From: Mycobacterium hubeiense
GTDB lineage: Bacteria; Actinomycetota; Actinomycetes; Mycobacteriales; Mycobacteriaceae
Assembly (NCBI RefSeq): GCF_002838065.1
Contig: NZ_PIZU01000037.1
Span: 7,185-47,947 of the forward strand
DNA length: 40,763 nucleotides
Direction of reading: 5' to 3'
Part shown: one piece after another, positions 1 through 7,974 of the stretch
Layout: each line of letters opens with the position of its first letter
Position numbering within the stretch: position 1 is the first letter of the stretch
Translations under genes and position numbers: made by a program
The notes under the pieces: generated by a model
The model's database searches: none
What the model saw: the letters and a program-made list of their open reading frames with translations, nothing else
What the model was told of the DNA's origin: nothing

Positions 1-715
1 GGCGGTCAGCCGCGAGGCCGAAGAGCGCGGCGGTCAGCAGCGGGAAGACCAGCAGCACCAGGATCGACGTCACCAGGATGTTCCAGGTGAAGATCGGCAT
101 CCGGAACATCGTCATGCCCGGCGCACGCATGCAGACCACCGTGGTGATCATGTTGACGCCACCGAGGATGGTGCCCAGACCGCCGACGGCCAGGCCCATG
201 ATCCACAGATCGCCACCGGCGCCCGGCGAGTGGATGGCGTCGGTCAGCGGCGAGTAGGCCGTCCAGCCGAAGTCGGCGGCACCGCCGGGAGTGATGAAGC
301 CGGCGATCGCGATCATCGCGCCGAACAGGAACAGCCAGAAGCTGAAGGCGTTGAGCCGCGGGAAGGCCACGTCGGGGGCGCCGATCTGCAGCGGCAGCAC
401 CAGGTTGGCGAACCCGAACACGATGGGCGTCGCATAGAACAGCAGCATCACCGTGCCGTGCATGGTGAACAGCTGGTTGAACTGCTCGTTGGACAGGAAC
501 TGCAGCCCCGGCATCGCCAGCTCGGTGCGCATGAACAGCGCCATCAGCCCGCCGATGAAGAAGAAGATGAAGCAGGCGACGCAGTACATGATCCCGATCA
601 GCTTGTGATCGGTGGTGGTGATCAGCTTGTAGACCAGATTGCCCTTGGGACCGAGCCGCGCCGGAAACGGACGCCGTGCCTCGAGTTCTCCGATTGGGGG
701 CGCTTCGGCTACCAA
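1..715 (-). CDS. ctaD: Cytochrome c oxidase subunit I (aa3-type), 5' part only
   Basis: This is the catalytic subunit of the aa3 terminal oxidase, which reduces O2 and pumps protons in the plasma membrane. The reverse strand reads LEARRPFP near the N-terminus, then GPKGNLVYK and ITTTDHK. Hydrophobic helices follow, and TMHGTVM carries a His that in this family ligates a haem. The gene runs off the left edge, so about 238 residues are visible and the CuB ligands are missing. I place the start at TTG 715 because the protein then aligns with the remembered M. tuberculosis N-terminus and a GGAGG lies 5 nt upstream. It is divergent from fecB. Identity is very secure; the TTG start is likely. Confidence 0.96.
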   Translation of the reverse strand, partial: MVAEAPPIGELEARRPFPARLGPKGNLVYKLITTTDHKLIGIMYCVACFIFFFIGGLMALFMRTELAMPGLQFLSNEQFNQLFTMHGTVMLLFYATPIVFGFANLVLPLQIGAPDVAFPRLNAFSFWLFLFGAMIAIAGFITPGGAADFGWTAYSPLTDAIHSPGAGGDLWIMGLAVGGLGTILGGVNMITTVVCMRAPGMTMFRMPIFTWNILVTSILVLLVFPLLTAALFGLAADR

Positions 716-873
716 GAGGTCCTCCAAAGGTTCATCGGGACAAACCCGAACGGTTCGCCCCGAATCCTATCTCCCGACCGGGGCCCAGCAAGCCTGGGTC
801 CTACAAACCGTCGTAAACGATGCACGAGGTTGCTTCACCAGCTGCGAAGTGCCCGGATGTTACCGTCGGCGCC

Positions 874-1965
874 GTGCCGATCAACCGACCGCGGATAGCA
901 CAGCTGGCCGGCGCGGCCGCCATAATCACCGCCCTGATCATCACGCTGGCCACCGGCTGCGGGTCAACGGATCCAACCCCGTCGTCGACCGCCGCCGGGC
1001 AGTCGGTCATCACCAGCACCACCAAGATCGCGGGCGCCGGCGTGCTGGGCAATCAGCGCAGGCCCGACGAATCCTGCGCGCCGGATCCAGCGCCCGTCGA
1101 CCGGGGATCGCGCGAGGTGCGCCACGCCGCGGGCACCACGGAGGTACGCGAGGACCCGCAGCGCATCGTGGTGCTGGCGGGCGACCAACTCGACGCGTTG
1201 TGTGCCCTGGGGCTGCAGTCGCGCATCGTGGCCGCCGCGCTGCCCGACGGCTCGGATCGCCAGCCGTCCTATCTCGGCACCGTCATCCACGACCTGCCGC
1301 CGGCGGGCACGCGCAGCGCTCCGGATCTCGCCGCGATCGAAGCCGCCTCGCCCGACCTGATCCTCGGCTCGCAGGCATTGACGCCGGACGCCTACCCGGC
1401 GCTGTCGGCGATTGCACCGACGGTGTTCACCGGCGCGCCCGGTGCGGGCTGGCGGGACAATCTGCGCACCGTCGGGGCGGCCACCGGTCGCCCCGACGCC
1501 GCCGACGAATTGATCGAGGGCTTCGAGGCCGCCGCCGACAAGACCGGCGCCGAGAACGACGCGACGCACTTCCAAGCGTCGGTGATCCAGATGACCGAGT
1601 CGACGCTGCGGGTGTACGGCGCGGAGAACTTCCCCGGCAGCGTGCTGGCCGCCGTCGGCCTGGATCGTCCTGCGGCACAACGGTTTACCGATCAACCGTT
1701 TGTCGAGATCGACACCACCGATTTGGAGAACCCGCCCAACTTCTCGATCGCCGACGGCGACATCGTCTACCTGTCGTTCGCGTCGGCGGCGGCCAAGGAC
1801 CGCGCCCCCGAGGTGATGAACAGCGACGCGTGGAAGGACCTGTCCGCCAACCGGGACAACCGCGTGTTCGTGGTCAACAACGAGGTCTGGCAGACCGGCC
1901 AGGGCATCGTCGCCGCCCGCGGAATATTGGACGACCTGCGCTGGGTCAACGCCCCGATCAATTAG
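874..1965 (+). CDS. fecB: Iron-siderophore-type substrate-binding lipoprotein FecB
   Basis: A periplasmic-binding-protein-like lipoprotein of the FecB/FepB class (Rv3044-like), probably anchored outside the membrane and binding iron-siderophore or haem-type ligands. With GTG 874 the protein has 363 residues. It starts with a charged end (NRPR), has a hydrophobic segment, and a lipobox LATGC with Cys at residue 29. The body contains QRIVVLAGDQLDALCALGL, DLILGSQ and a C-terminal RGILDDLRWV, all close to the remembered mycobacterial FecB. An ATG at 820 would add 18 residues before the signal peptide, so GTG 874 is preferred, although neither start has a strong ribosome site. I see no iron box directly upstream. 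Confidence 0.93.
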   Translation: MPINRPRIAQLAGAAAIITALIITLATGCGSTDPTPSSTAAGQSVITSTTKIAGAGVLGNQRRPDESCAPDPAPVDRGSREVRHAAGTTEVREDPQRIVVLAGDQLDALCALGLQSRIVAAALPDGSDRQPSYLGTVIHDLPPAGTRSAPDLAAIEAASPDLILGSQALTPDAYPALSAIAPTVFTGAPGAGWRDNLRTVGAATGRPDAADELIEGFEAAADKTGAENDATHFQASVIQMTESTLRVYGAENFPGSVLAAVGLDRPAAQRFTDQPFVEIDTTDLENPPNFSIADGDIVYLSFASAAAKDRAPEVMNSDAWKDLSANRDNRVFVVNNEVWQTGQGIVAARGILDDLRWVNAPIN

Positions 1966-1975
1966 CGTTGCGCGG

Positions 1976-2251
1976 GTGTTCCACGTCCTCACGCTGACCT
2001 ACCTGCAGCCGCTCGACGTCATCGACAAGACGCGTCCCGCGCATCTCGACTGGCTGAAGGGCGAGGTCGACGCCGGACGCATTCTGCTGGCCGGCCGGGT
2101 GGAAGACCAGTCCGGCGCGGAGCTGATCAGCGGCGATATGAGCGCCGACGACGCCGACGCGCTGATCGAGGCCGACCCGTATCAGCAGGCTGGGCTGGTG
2201 CGATACGAACGGGTGTCGTTCAACGGGGCCTTCCGCGCGCCGGGCCTGTAG
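1976..2251 (+). CDS. YciI family small protein
   Basis: A 91-residue protein of the YciI/YCII-related family, ferredoxin-like alpha/beta domains often found with oxidoreductases and stress functions. No precise reaction can be given. The pattern is typical: HVLTLTYLQPLDVI, then RPAHLDWLK containing the family's conserved His, then GRILLAGRV and a DADALIEADPY segment. It starts with GTG only 10 nt after the fecB stop, so it is probably co-transcribed with fecB. I do not remember a gene at this position in M. tuberculosis, so it is likely an insertion or a loss there. Confidence 0.85.
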   Translation: MFHVLTLTYLQPLDVIDKTRPAHLDWLKGEVDAGRILLAGRVEDQSGAELISGDMSADDADALIEADPYQQAGLVRYERVSFNGAFRAPGL

Positions 2252-2280
2252 CGCGTTCGTCGATAGGCCCCCCTCTCCGC

Positions 2281-2335
2281 GACTGTGCAGTTACATACGC
2301 ACCGCGCGGCGCGCCGCGTATGAAACCGCACAGTC
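2281..2335. repeat. 55-nt palindromic element, copy 1
   Basis: Imperfect inverted repeat with arms beginning GACTGTGC and ending GCACAGTC, with inner CATACGC/GCGTATG, around a GC-only centre. A second 55-nt copy lies at 10078-10132. The two share nearly all of the right arm, while the third base pair from the end is C-G here and G-C there. It lies between two genes on the plus strand and has no T-run, so it is not a classical terminator. Confidence 0.8.
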
Positions 2336-2388
2336 AGAGCCCCAATAGGGTCGTCGACCGCCCGGCCCGACGTACATCACACCCGAGA

Positions 2389-2425
2389 CGGGACTAATGC
2401 CCGTACGTCAGGCCGTTGTGCCTGA
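2389..2425 (+). promoter_or_regulatory. Upstream dyads of adhC: DosR-like box plus inverted repeat
   Basis: Positions 2389-2403 read CGGGACTAATGCCCG, which resembles the mycobacterial dormancy (DosR) motif GGGACTWWAGTCCC but lacks one base in the second half. It sits about 75-85 nt before the adhC ATG. A separate inverted repeat, TCAGGC/GCCTGA with a 6-nt spacer, occupies 2408-2425. Dyads are plain to see; assignment to DosR is tentative. Confidence 0.35.
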
Positions 2426-2448
2426 TGGCCGCATCGTTGCGGCAAAAC

Positions 2449-2466
2449 TTCCGTTAGCTAACCTAA
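2449..2466 (+). promoter_or_regulatory. IdeR-like palindrome before adhC
   Basis: GTTAGCTAAC (2453-2462) is a perfect 10-bp palindrome followed by CTAA. It resembles the right part of the IdeR box TTAGGTTAGSCTAACCTAA with one central base missing and a poor left end. It lies 10 nt before the adhC ATG, next to the likely ribosome site AAGG. It could instead be the site of another dimeric regulator. Confidence 0.3.
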
Positions 2467-2475
2467 GGTTTTCGC

Positions 2476-3525
2476 ATGAGCAAGACTGTTTCCGCATACG
2501 CCGCGACATCGGCGACCGCACCGCTGACCCCCACCACCATCACCCGTCGCGACGTCGGGCCGCATGACGTCGCCTTCGACATCCACTTCGCGGGCATCTG
2601 CCACTCCGACATCCACACCGTGCGGGCGGAGTGGGGCCAGCCCACCTATCCGATCGTGCCGGGCCATGAGATCGCCGGCATCGTGACCGAGGTCGGCTCC
2701 GAGGTCACCAAGTACAAGGTGGGCGACCGCGTCGGCGTGGGCTGTTTCGTCGACTCCTGCCGCGAGTGCGCCAGTTGCCGGGCCGGTGAAGAGCAGTACT
2801 GCGTGCGTGGCATGACGGGCACCTACAACTCGGTGGGCCGTGACGGCGAACCCACGCAGGGCGGCTACAGCGGCGCCATCGTCGTCGACGAGAACTACGT
2901 GCTGGCCATCCCGGACAACCTTCCATTGGAGGCGGCCGCTCCCCTGCTGTGTGCGGGCATCACCACGTATTCGCCGCTGCGGCACTGGAATGCGGGACCG
3001 GGCACCCGCGTCGCGGTCATCGGCCTCGGCGGGCTGGGCCACCTCGCCGTCAAACTCGCCAAGGCGATGGGCGCCGAGGTGACAGTGCTGAGCCAGTCGT
3101 TGAAGAAGATGGAGGACGGCCTGCGGCTGGGCGCTGACGCGTATTACGCGACGTCGGATCCGGATACGTTCAAGACGCTGCAGAACTCATTCGACCTGAT
3201 CCTCAACACCGTCTCGGCGAACCTGGACCTGAGCGCGTATCTGAGCCTGCTCGACCTCGACGGCACGCTGGTCGAGCTGGGCATGCCCGAGCACCCGATG
3301 CAGGTCGCTGCCGGCCCGCTGATCTTCAAGCGGCGCAGCCTGTCCGGGTCGTTGATCGGCGGTATCGCCGAGACGCAGGAGATGCTGAACTTCTGCGCCG
3401 AGCACGACGTGCGCCCCGAAATCGAGGTCATCGCACCGGATTACGTCAACGAGGCGTACGAACGAGTGCTGGCCAGCGACGTGCGGTACCGATTCGTCAT
3501 CGACACGTCGTCCCTGCGCGGCTAG
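2476..3525 (+). CDS. adhC: Zinc-dependent NAD(P)-linked alcohol dehydrogenase AdhC
   Basis: A cytosolic medium-chain dehydrogenase/reductase of the cinnamyl-alcohol/YahK type, interconverting alcohols and aldehydes with NAD(P). The 349 residues contain catalytic zinc ligands Cys42 (GICHSD) and His64 (GHE), with a Cys near 159 as probable third ligand. The structural zinc set is Cys95, Cys98, Cys101 and Cys109. The cofactor motif is GLGGLG. This matches remembered Rv3045 and follows fecB as in M. tuberculosis. ATG 2476 has AAGG about 8 nt upstream. Its stop codon overlaps that of the convergent DUF3349 gene by 4 nt (CTAG). The dyads upstream suggest regulated expression. Confidence 0.94.
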   Translation: MSKTVSAYAATSATAPLTPTTITRRDVGPHDVAFDIHFAGICHSDIHTVRAEWGQPTYPIVPGHEIAGIVTEVGSEVTKYKVGDRVGVGCFVDSCRECASCRAGEEQYCVRGMTGTYNSVGRDGEPTQGGYSGAIVVDENYVLAIPDNLPLEAAAPLLCAGITTYSPLRHWNAGPGTRVAVIGLGGLGHLAVKLAKAMGAEVTVLSQSLKKMEDGLRLGADAYYATSDPDTFKTLQNSFDLILNTVSANLDLSAYLSLLDLDGTLVELGMPEHPMQVAAGPLIFKRRSLSGSLIGGIAETQEMLNFCAEHDVRPEIEVIAPDYVNEAYERVLASDVRYRFVIDTSSLRG

Positions 3526-3842
3526 ATCGCCGTGTCGTCGACGCCCGCCAGCGGCCAGCCACCGGCAGCCAGCCGGGCAGCCACCCGTTTGATGTTCTCC
3601 GGGCCGGCGTCGTGATGCGTCACATCCTTGATGAACTCGGCGATCTCGTCGCGGTCGATCGCGGCCATCGCCGGTGACCCGTCGGCGGTGATGTTGCGCA
3701 CCACCTCTTTGATCTGATCCTCGGTCAGCGGGGTGGCGCGCAACAGCGCCAGCAACGGCACTCGGTCGGCGCCGGGAACGCCCTCGGGATAGCCGGCGCG
3801 CAGCCAGTTCAGCACCGAAGCCAGCAGCGACGTGGCGGTCAC
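3522..3842 (-). CDS. DUF3349 family small protein
   Basis: A 106-residue mycobacterial protein of the DUF3349 family (Rv3046c-like at this locus). The hallmark LNWLRAGYPEGVP is at the N-terminus, followed by a helical region and a C-terminal RVAARLAAGGWPL. Members are small helical proteins without an assigned reaction. I place the start at GTG 3842, because family members begin just before the WLRAGYPEG motif. Upstream in-frame codons (ATG 3905, or as far as 3977, which would overlap the divergent P450) would add an unusual Arg-rich extension. It is convergent with adhC with overlapping stops. Confidence 0.82.
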   Translation of the reverse strand: MTATSLLASVLNWLRAGYPEGVPGADRVPLLALLRATPLTEDQIKEVVRNITADGSPAMAAIDRDEIAEFIKDVTHHDAGPENIKRVAARLAAGGWPLAGVDDTAI

Positions 3843-3946
3843 GCCGCCCAGTGTCCTTGCTGTGGACCGCCTTCGCCACCTGCGGTTGCACAGTTCGTCG
3901 GCCATTTGCCCGTCGTTCACCGCCGCTGCGCTCGTAGGCTGGGCAT

Positions 3947-5317
3947 ATGGACGCGAAGCTGCCGCCCGGACCACCACTGCCCAAACCGGTCCAGGCTGTG
4001 CTGCTGGCGCGCTACTGGCCGCATTTCATCGCGACCTGCCGCCGCCGGTACGGAAAGGTGTTCACCCTGCGCATGTCGATGGTGCCCCCGATGGTGTATC
4101 TGGCCGACCCCGCCGACATCAAAGAGGTGTTCGCCGGCGATCCGGGCATTTTCCATGCGGGCGAAGCCAATTCGATGCTCAAAGGGCTACTCGGCGACAG
4201 CTCCGTACTGGTGGTCGACGACGAGGTGCATGCCGATCGGCGCCGCCTGATGCTCGCGCCGTTCAAGCGCAACGCCGTCGCCCGTCAGACCACCACCATG
4301 GCCGAGATCGCGGCGGCCAACATCGCGACGTGGCCGGTGGGTAGGGACTTCCCCGTCGCGCCGCGCATGTCGCAGATCACCCTCGAGGTGATCCTGCGGA
4401 CCGTCATCGGCGCCAGCGACCCGGACCGGCTCGCCGCGCTGCGCGACGTCATGCCGAGGCTGCTGCGCCTCGGGCCGTTCGCGTCACTGGCGATCGCCAG
4501 CCCGAATCTCCAGCGTCGCCTGCCCTGGCAACCGATTCGCAAACGCATCGAGGAGGCCGACCGGCTGCTGTTCGCCGAAATCGCCGACCGCCGAAGCGAT
4601 CCCGGGCTCGCGGAGCGTACCGATGTGCTGGCGATGCTGGTCCGCGCCGCCGACGACGACGGCCGCACGATGACCGATCGGGAACTGCGCGACCAGCTGA
4701 TGACGCTGCTCGTTGCGGGCCATGACACCACCGCCACCGGGCTGTCGTGGGCGCTGGAGCGGCTCACCCGTCATCCGGCGATCCTCGACAAGGCGGTGCG
4801 GGGAGCCGAGGCCAGCGCCGCGGGCGATCCGGCGGGCGACGAGTACCTCGATGCAGTGGCCAAGGAGGCCTTGCGGATTCGTCCCGTGGTCTTCGACGTG
4901 GGTCGCGTCCTCACGAAGCCGGTCGACCTCGCCGGCTACCACCTGCCCGCGGGCGTCATGGTGGTGCCGGGCATCGGTCTGGTGCACGCTAGCGCGGAGC
5001 AGTACCCCGAGCCGGAGATGTTCGACCCGGACCGCATGGTCGGCGCGACGCTGAGTCCGACGACGTGGCTGCCGTTCGGCGGCGGCAACCGCCGATGCCT
5101 GGGTGCCACGTTCGCGATGGTCGAGATGCGGGTGGTGCTACGGGAAATCCTGCGCCGCGTCGAACTGGACACCACCACGGCGCCCGCCGAACGCCAGCGG
5201 GTCCGCCACGTCATCCTGGAGCCGCACCGCGGCGCGCGCATCCGCGTGCGGGCCATGCGAGATGTCCCGGTGGCGGCCGGCGTCGGGAAGCCGGCCTGCC
5301 CCGCCGACACGGCTTAG
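3947..5317 (+). CDS. Cytochrome P450 (CYP135/137/138-like)
   Basis: A 456-residue haem monooxygenase whose substrate is unknown. It starts with a Pro-rich hinge (KLPPGPPLP) rather than a transmembrane helix. The I-helix oxygen-binding motif is AGHDTT, the ExxR motif lies in KEALRIRP, and the haem loop FGGGNRRCLG places the thiolate Cys at residue 384. The haem loop and PPGPP hinge resemble mycobacterial CYP135/137/138; I do not assign a number. It overlaps the convergent nrdF2 stop by 4 nt (TTAG). M. tuberculosis has, as I recall, a short gene (Rv3047c) here instead, so the P450 may be an insertion. Confidence 0.93.
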   Translation: MDAKLPPGPPLPKPVQAVLLARYWPHFIATCRRRYGKVFTLRMSMVPPMVYLADPADIKEVFAGDPGIFHAGEANSMLKGLLGDSSVLVVDDEVHADRRRLMLAPFKRNAVARQTTTMAEIAAANIATWPVGRDFPVAPRMSQITLEVILRTVIGASDPDRLAALRDVMPRLLRLGPFASLAIASPNLQRRLPWQPIRKRIEEADRLLFAEIADRRSDPGLAERTDVLAMLVRAADDDGRTMTDRELRDQLMTLLVAGHDTTATGLSWALERLTRHPAILDKAVRGAEASAAGDPAGDEYLDAVAKEALRIRPVVFDVGRVLTKPVDLAGYHLPAGVMVVPGIGLVHASAEQYPEPEMFDPDRMVGATLSPTTWLPFGGGNRRCLGATFAMVEMRVVLREILRRVELDTTTAPAERQRVRHVILEPHRGARIRVRAMRDVPVAAGVGKPACPADTA

Positions 5318-6288
5318 AAGTCCCAGTCCTCGTCTTCGGTGTTGACGGCCTTGCCGATGACGTAGCTCGAGCCCGAGCCGGAGAAGAAGTCATGATTCTC
5401 ATCGGCATTCGGTGACAACGCCGACAGGATCGCCGGGTTCACATCGGTCTCATCGCGCGGGAACAGCGCCTCATAGCCGAGGTTCATCAGCGCCTTGTTG
5501 GCGTTATAGCGCAGGAACTTCTTGACGTCCTCGGTGAGGCCGACCTCGTCGTAGAGATCCTGGGTGTACTCGACCTCGTTGTCGTACAGCTCGAACAGCA
5601 GCTCGTAGGTGTAGTCCTTGAGCTCCTGCCGCTTGGCGTCGTCCTCCATCGCCAGGCCGCGCTGGTACTTGTAGCCGATGTAGTAGCCGTGCACCGCCTC
5701 GTCGCGGATGATCAGCCGGATCATGTCGGCGGTGTTGGTCAGCTTGGCGCGGCTGGACCAGTACATCGGCAGGTAGAACCCGGAGTAGAACAGGAAGCTC
5801 TCCAGCAGCGTGGAGGCCACCTTGCGCTTGAGCGGCTCGTCACCCTTGTAGTACTCCATGACGATCTCGGCCTTGCGCTGCAGGTTGGGGTTCTCCTCCG
5901 ACCAGCGGAAGGCCTCGTCGATCTCGGCCGTCGAGCACAGCGTCGAGAAGATGTTGCTGTAGCTCTTGGCGTGCACCGATTCCATGAACGCGATGTTGGT
6001 GTAGACGGCCTCCTCGTGCGGGGTGAGCGCATCGGGGATCAGGCTGACGGCGCCGACGGTGCCCTGGATGGTGTCGAGCAGCGTCAGGCCGGTGAAGACC
6101 CGCATCGTCATCTGCTTCTCATGGTCGGTGAGCGTGTTCCACGACTGGATGTCGTTGGACACCGGCACCTTCTCGGGCAGCCAGAAGTTTCCGGTCAGCC
6201 GGTGCCAGACCTCGGCGTCTTTCTCATCCTGCAGGCGATTCCAGTTGATGGCCGAGACGCGGTCGATCAGCTTCATTCCTTCGGTCAC
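5314..6288 (-). CDS. nrdF2: Class Ib ribonucleotide reductase small subunit
   Basis: The radical-generating beta subunit that partners NrdE in making dNTPs. The 324 residues equal the remembered M. tuberculosis NrdF2. Metal ligands are visible as Asp72, Glu103 and His106, with later ExxH ligands in RDEAVHGYY; the tyrosyl-radical residue is probably Tyr110 in HAKSY. The C-terminal DEDWDF is the peptide that docks into NrdE. GTG 6288 is chosen because GAGG lies about 6 nt upstream and the sequence then begins TEGMKLIDRVSAINW. A NrdR-like box lies 49 nt upstream. It is separate from nrdHIE, as in other mycobacteria. Confidence 0.97.
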   Translation of the reverse strand: MTEGMKLIDRVSAINWNRLQDEKDAEVWHRLTGNFWLPEKVPVSNDIQSWNTLTDHEKQMTMRVFTGLTLLDTIQGTVGAVSLIPDALTPHEEAVYTNIAFMESVHAKSYSNIFSTLCSTAEIDEAFRWSEENPNLQRKAEIVMEYYKGDEPLKRKVASTLLESFLFYSGFYLPMYWSSRAKLTNTADMIRLIIRDEAVHGYYIGYKYQRGLAMEDDAKRQELKDYTYELLFELYDNEVEYTQDLYDEVGLTEDVKKFLRYNANKALMNLGYEALFPRDETDVNPAILSALSPNADENHDFFSGSGSSYVIGKAVNTEDEDWDF

Positions 6289-6336
6289 CAGAACCTCATT
6301 TCGCCGCAGAAGTGTGTTTGCCAGGTCGTACTTCAA

Positions 6337-6352
6337 ACACTACCCCTGGGGG
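6337..6352 (-). promoter_or_regulatory. NrdR-like box upstream of nrdF2
   Basis: ACACTACCCCTGGGGG lies in CAAACACTACNCCTNGNGGCC, a context also found upstream of nrdH at 17857-17877. It agrees with the left half of the NrdR consensus (acaCwAtATaTwGtgt) and less well on the right. Read on the minus strand it contains TAGTGT, a candidate -10 element, so NrdR binding would block the promoter. No clear second box is visible. Confidence 0.6.
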
Positions 6353-6360
6353 CCGACAAG

Positions 6361-7911
6361 CTAGTGGACCGCAACACCTTGTGTTCGCGTGTCGTCTGCC
6401 TTGTCTCCGTTGACCCCGTAGAAGGCGTACTCCTCGGGGTTCAGCTTGCGGGTGGCACGCCAGTACTGCCAGGTCATCCCGCTCCACAACGTCCGGTTGA
6501 CGCCGTGCTCGTCGAGGTACCAGCTGCGGCATCCGCCGGTGTTCCAGACGCTGCCGGCGAGTTCGTTCTGCAGTTCGGCGTTGCTCTCGTTCTGGGCCGC
6601 GCGGGTGGGCGCCAGCGCCTTGGCCCCGCGCTTGTCGACGGCCGCGATCGCCTGGGCGACGTAGCGGATCTGCGATTCGATCATGAACACGACGGACGTG
6701 TGCCCGAGACCGGTGTTGGGGCCCAGCAGGAAAAACAGATTCGGCATGTCGGCGACGGCCACGCCCCGATGCGCCACCACGCCTTCGCGATTCCAGCGAT
6801 CGACCAGGTCCTCACCGCCCGGCCCCTTGACGTCGACGTAGGTGTAGGAGTCGGTGACGTGGAAGCCGGTGGCGTACACGATCACGTCCGCTTTGCGTTC
6901 GACCCCGTCAGCGGTTTCGATCCCGTCGGGCGTGATCCGGGAGATGCGATCGGTCACCAGCTCGACGTTCGGCTTCGCGACGGCCTGATAGTAGTTGGGC
7001 GAGTAGAGGATTCGCTTGCAGCCGGCCCGGTAGTTCGGAGTGAGCCGACGACGCAGTTGCTTGTCGGGAACGTTGCGGCGGATGTTGGCCCGAGCCACCA
7101 GCTCCACCGCCCGCAGCAGCGCGGGCTGTCGGGTCATCGCGAATCCGAGACCCTCCAGCCACCAATAGATTCCGCCCCGCACCGCCAGGCGTAGGCCCGG
7201 GATAGACGCAAATGCGCGCTTGAGCCCTTCGGGGAACGGGCCGTTGGGCCGCGGCACCACCCAGGGCGGGGTGCGCTGGTACAGCTGCAGTTCGCTGACC
7301 TGCTTGACGATCTCCGGCACGATCTGGATCGCGCTGGCGCCGGTACCGATGACCGCGACCCGCTTGCCGGTGAGGTCGACGCTGTGGTCCCACTCCGCGG
7401 AATGGAAAGCGACGCCATGGAATTCGTCGCGGCCTTCGAATTCGGGGACCAACGGGATGTGCAGCGCGCCGGCCCCGGAGATCAGGAACTGGGCGACGTA
7501 CTCCTGCCCGTCGGCGGTGAAGACGTGCCAGCGGCACTCGTCCTCGTCCCAATGTGCGCGGTCGACAAGCGAATTGAACCTGATGTAGCGGCGCAGCCCG
7601 TACTTGTCGGTGACGCCCTTGAGGTAGTCCCAGATCTCGGGCTGAGGCGAGAACAGCTTGCTCCAGGTGGCCTTCGGTTCGAAGGAGAACGAGTACAGGT
7701 GCGACGGCACGTCGCAGGCGCAGCCGGGGTAGCTGTTGTCGCGCCAGGTGCCGCCGACGTCGTCGGCCTTCTCCAGGATCAGGAACTCGACACCCTGCTT
7801 CTGCAGGGCGATGCCCATGCCCAGGCCCGAGAATCCCGTCCCGATGATTAGCGCACGGGTGTGTACGGGCTTCTGTGTGGTGTTCTGGGCCGCTTCCTGG
7901 GCAACGGTCAT
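6361..7911 (-). CDS. Flavin-containing Baeyer-Villiger-type monooxygenase
   Basis: A 516-residue FAD- and NADPH-dependent monooxygenase (Rv3049c-like) expected to insert oxygen into ketones or oxidise heteroatoms; the substrate is unknown. The FAD motif GTGFSG is at residues 24-29 and is followed by GGTWRDNSYPGC, typical of this family. The type I Baeyer-Villiger fingerprint FxGxxxHxxxW is present as FHGVAFHSAEW. A second Rossmann motif, GTGASA, near residue 190 binds NADPH. It follows the TetR gene by 63 nt in the same direction, so the two probably form a regulated unit. Confidence 0.94.
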   Translation of the reverse strand: MTVAQEAAQNTTQKPVHTRALIIGTGFSGLGMGIALQKQGVEFLILEKADDVGGTWRDNSYPGCACDVPSHLYSFSFEPKATWSKLFSPQPEIWDYLKGVTDKYGLRRYIRFNSLVDRAHWDEDECRWHVFTADGQEYVAQFLISGAGALHIPLVPEFEGRDEFHGVAFHSAEWDHSVDLTGKRVAVIGTGASAIQIVPEIVKQVSELQLYQRTPPWVVPRPNGPFPEGLKRAFASIPGLRLAVRGGIYWWLEGLGFAMTRQPALLRAVELVARANIRRNVPDKQLRRRLTPNYRAGCKRILYSPNYYQAVAKPNVELVTDRISRITPDGIETADGVERKADVIVYATGFHVTDSYTYVDVKGPGGEDLVDRWNREGVVAHRGVAVADMPNLFFLLGPNTGLGHTSVVFMIESQIRYVAQAIAAVDKRGAKALAPTRAAQNESNAELQNELAGSVWNTGGCRSWYLDEHGVNRTLWSGMTWQYWRATRKLNPEEYAFYGVNGDKADDTRTQGVAVH

Positions 7912-7974
7912 GGTCTCACCTTCCTGGGAACGCCGGTACTGGATACGTTACCGTGCGCGGCGTCTCGGCCTGGA

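Noticed and set aside
5689..7194. A 501-codon plus-strand frame opposite nrdF2 and the monooxygenase
   Set aside because: Its composition is that of an antisense shadow, and both minus-strand genes are secure.
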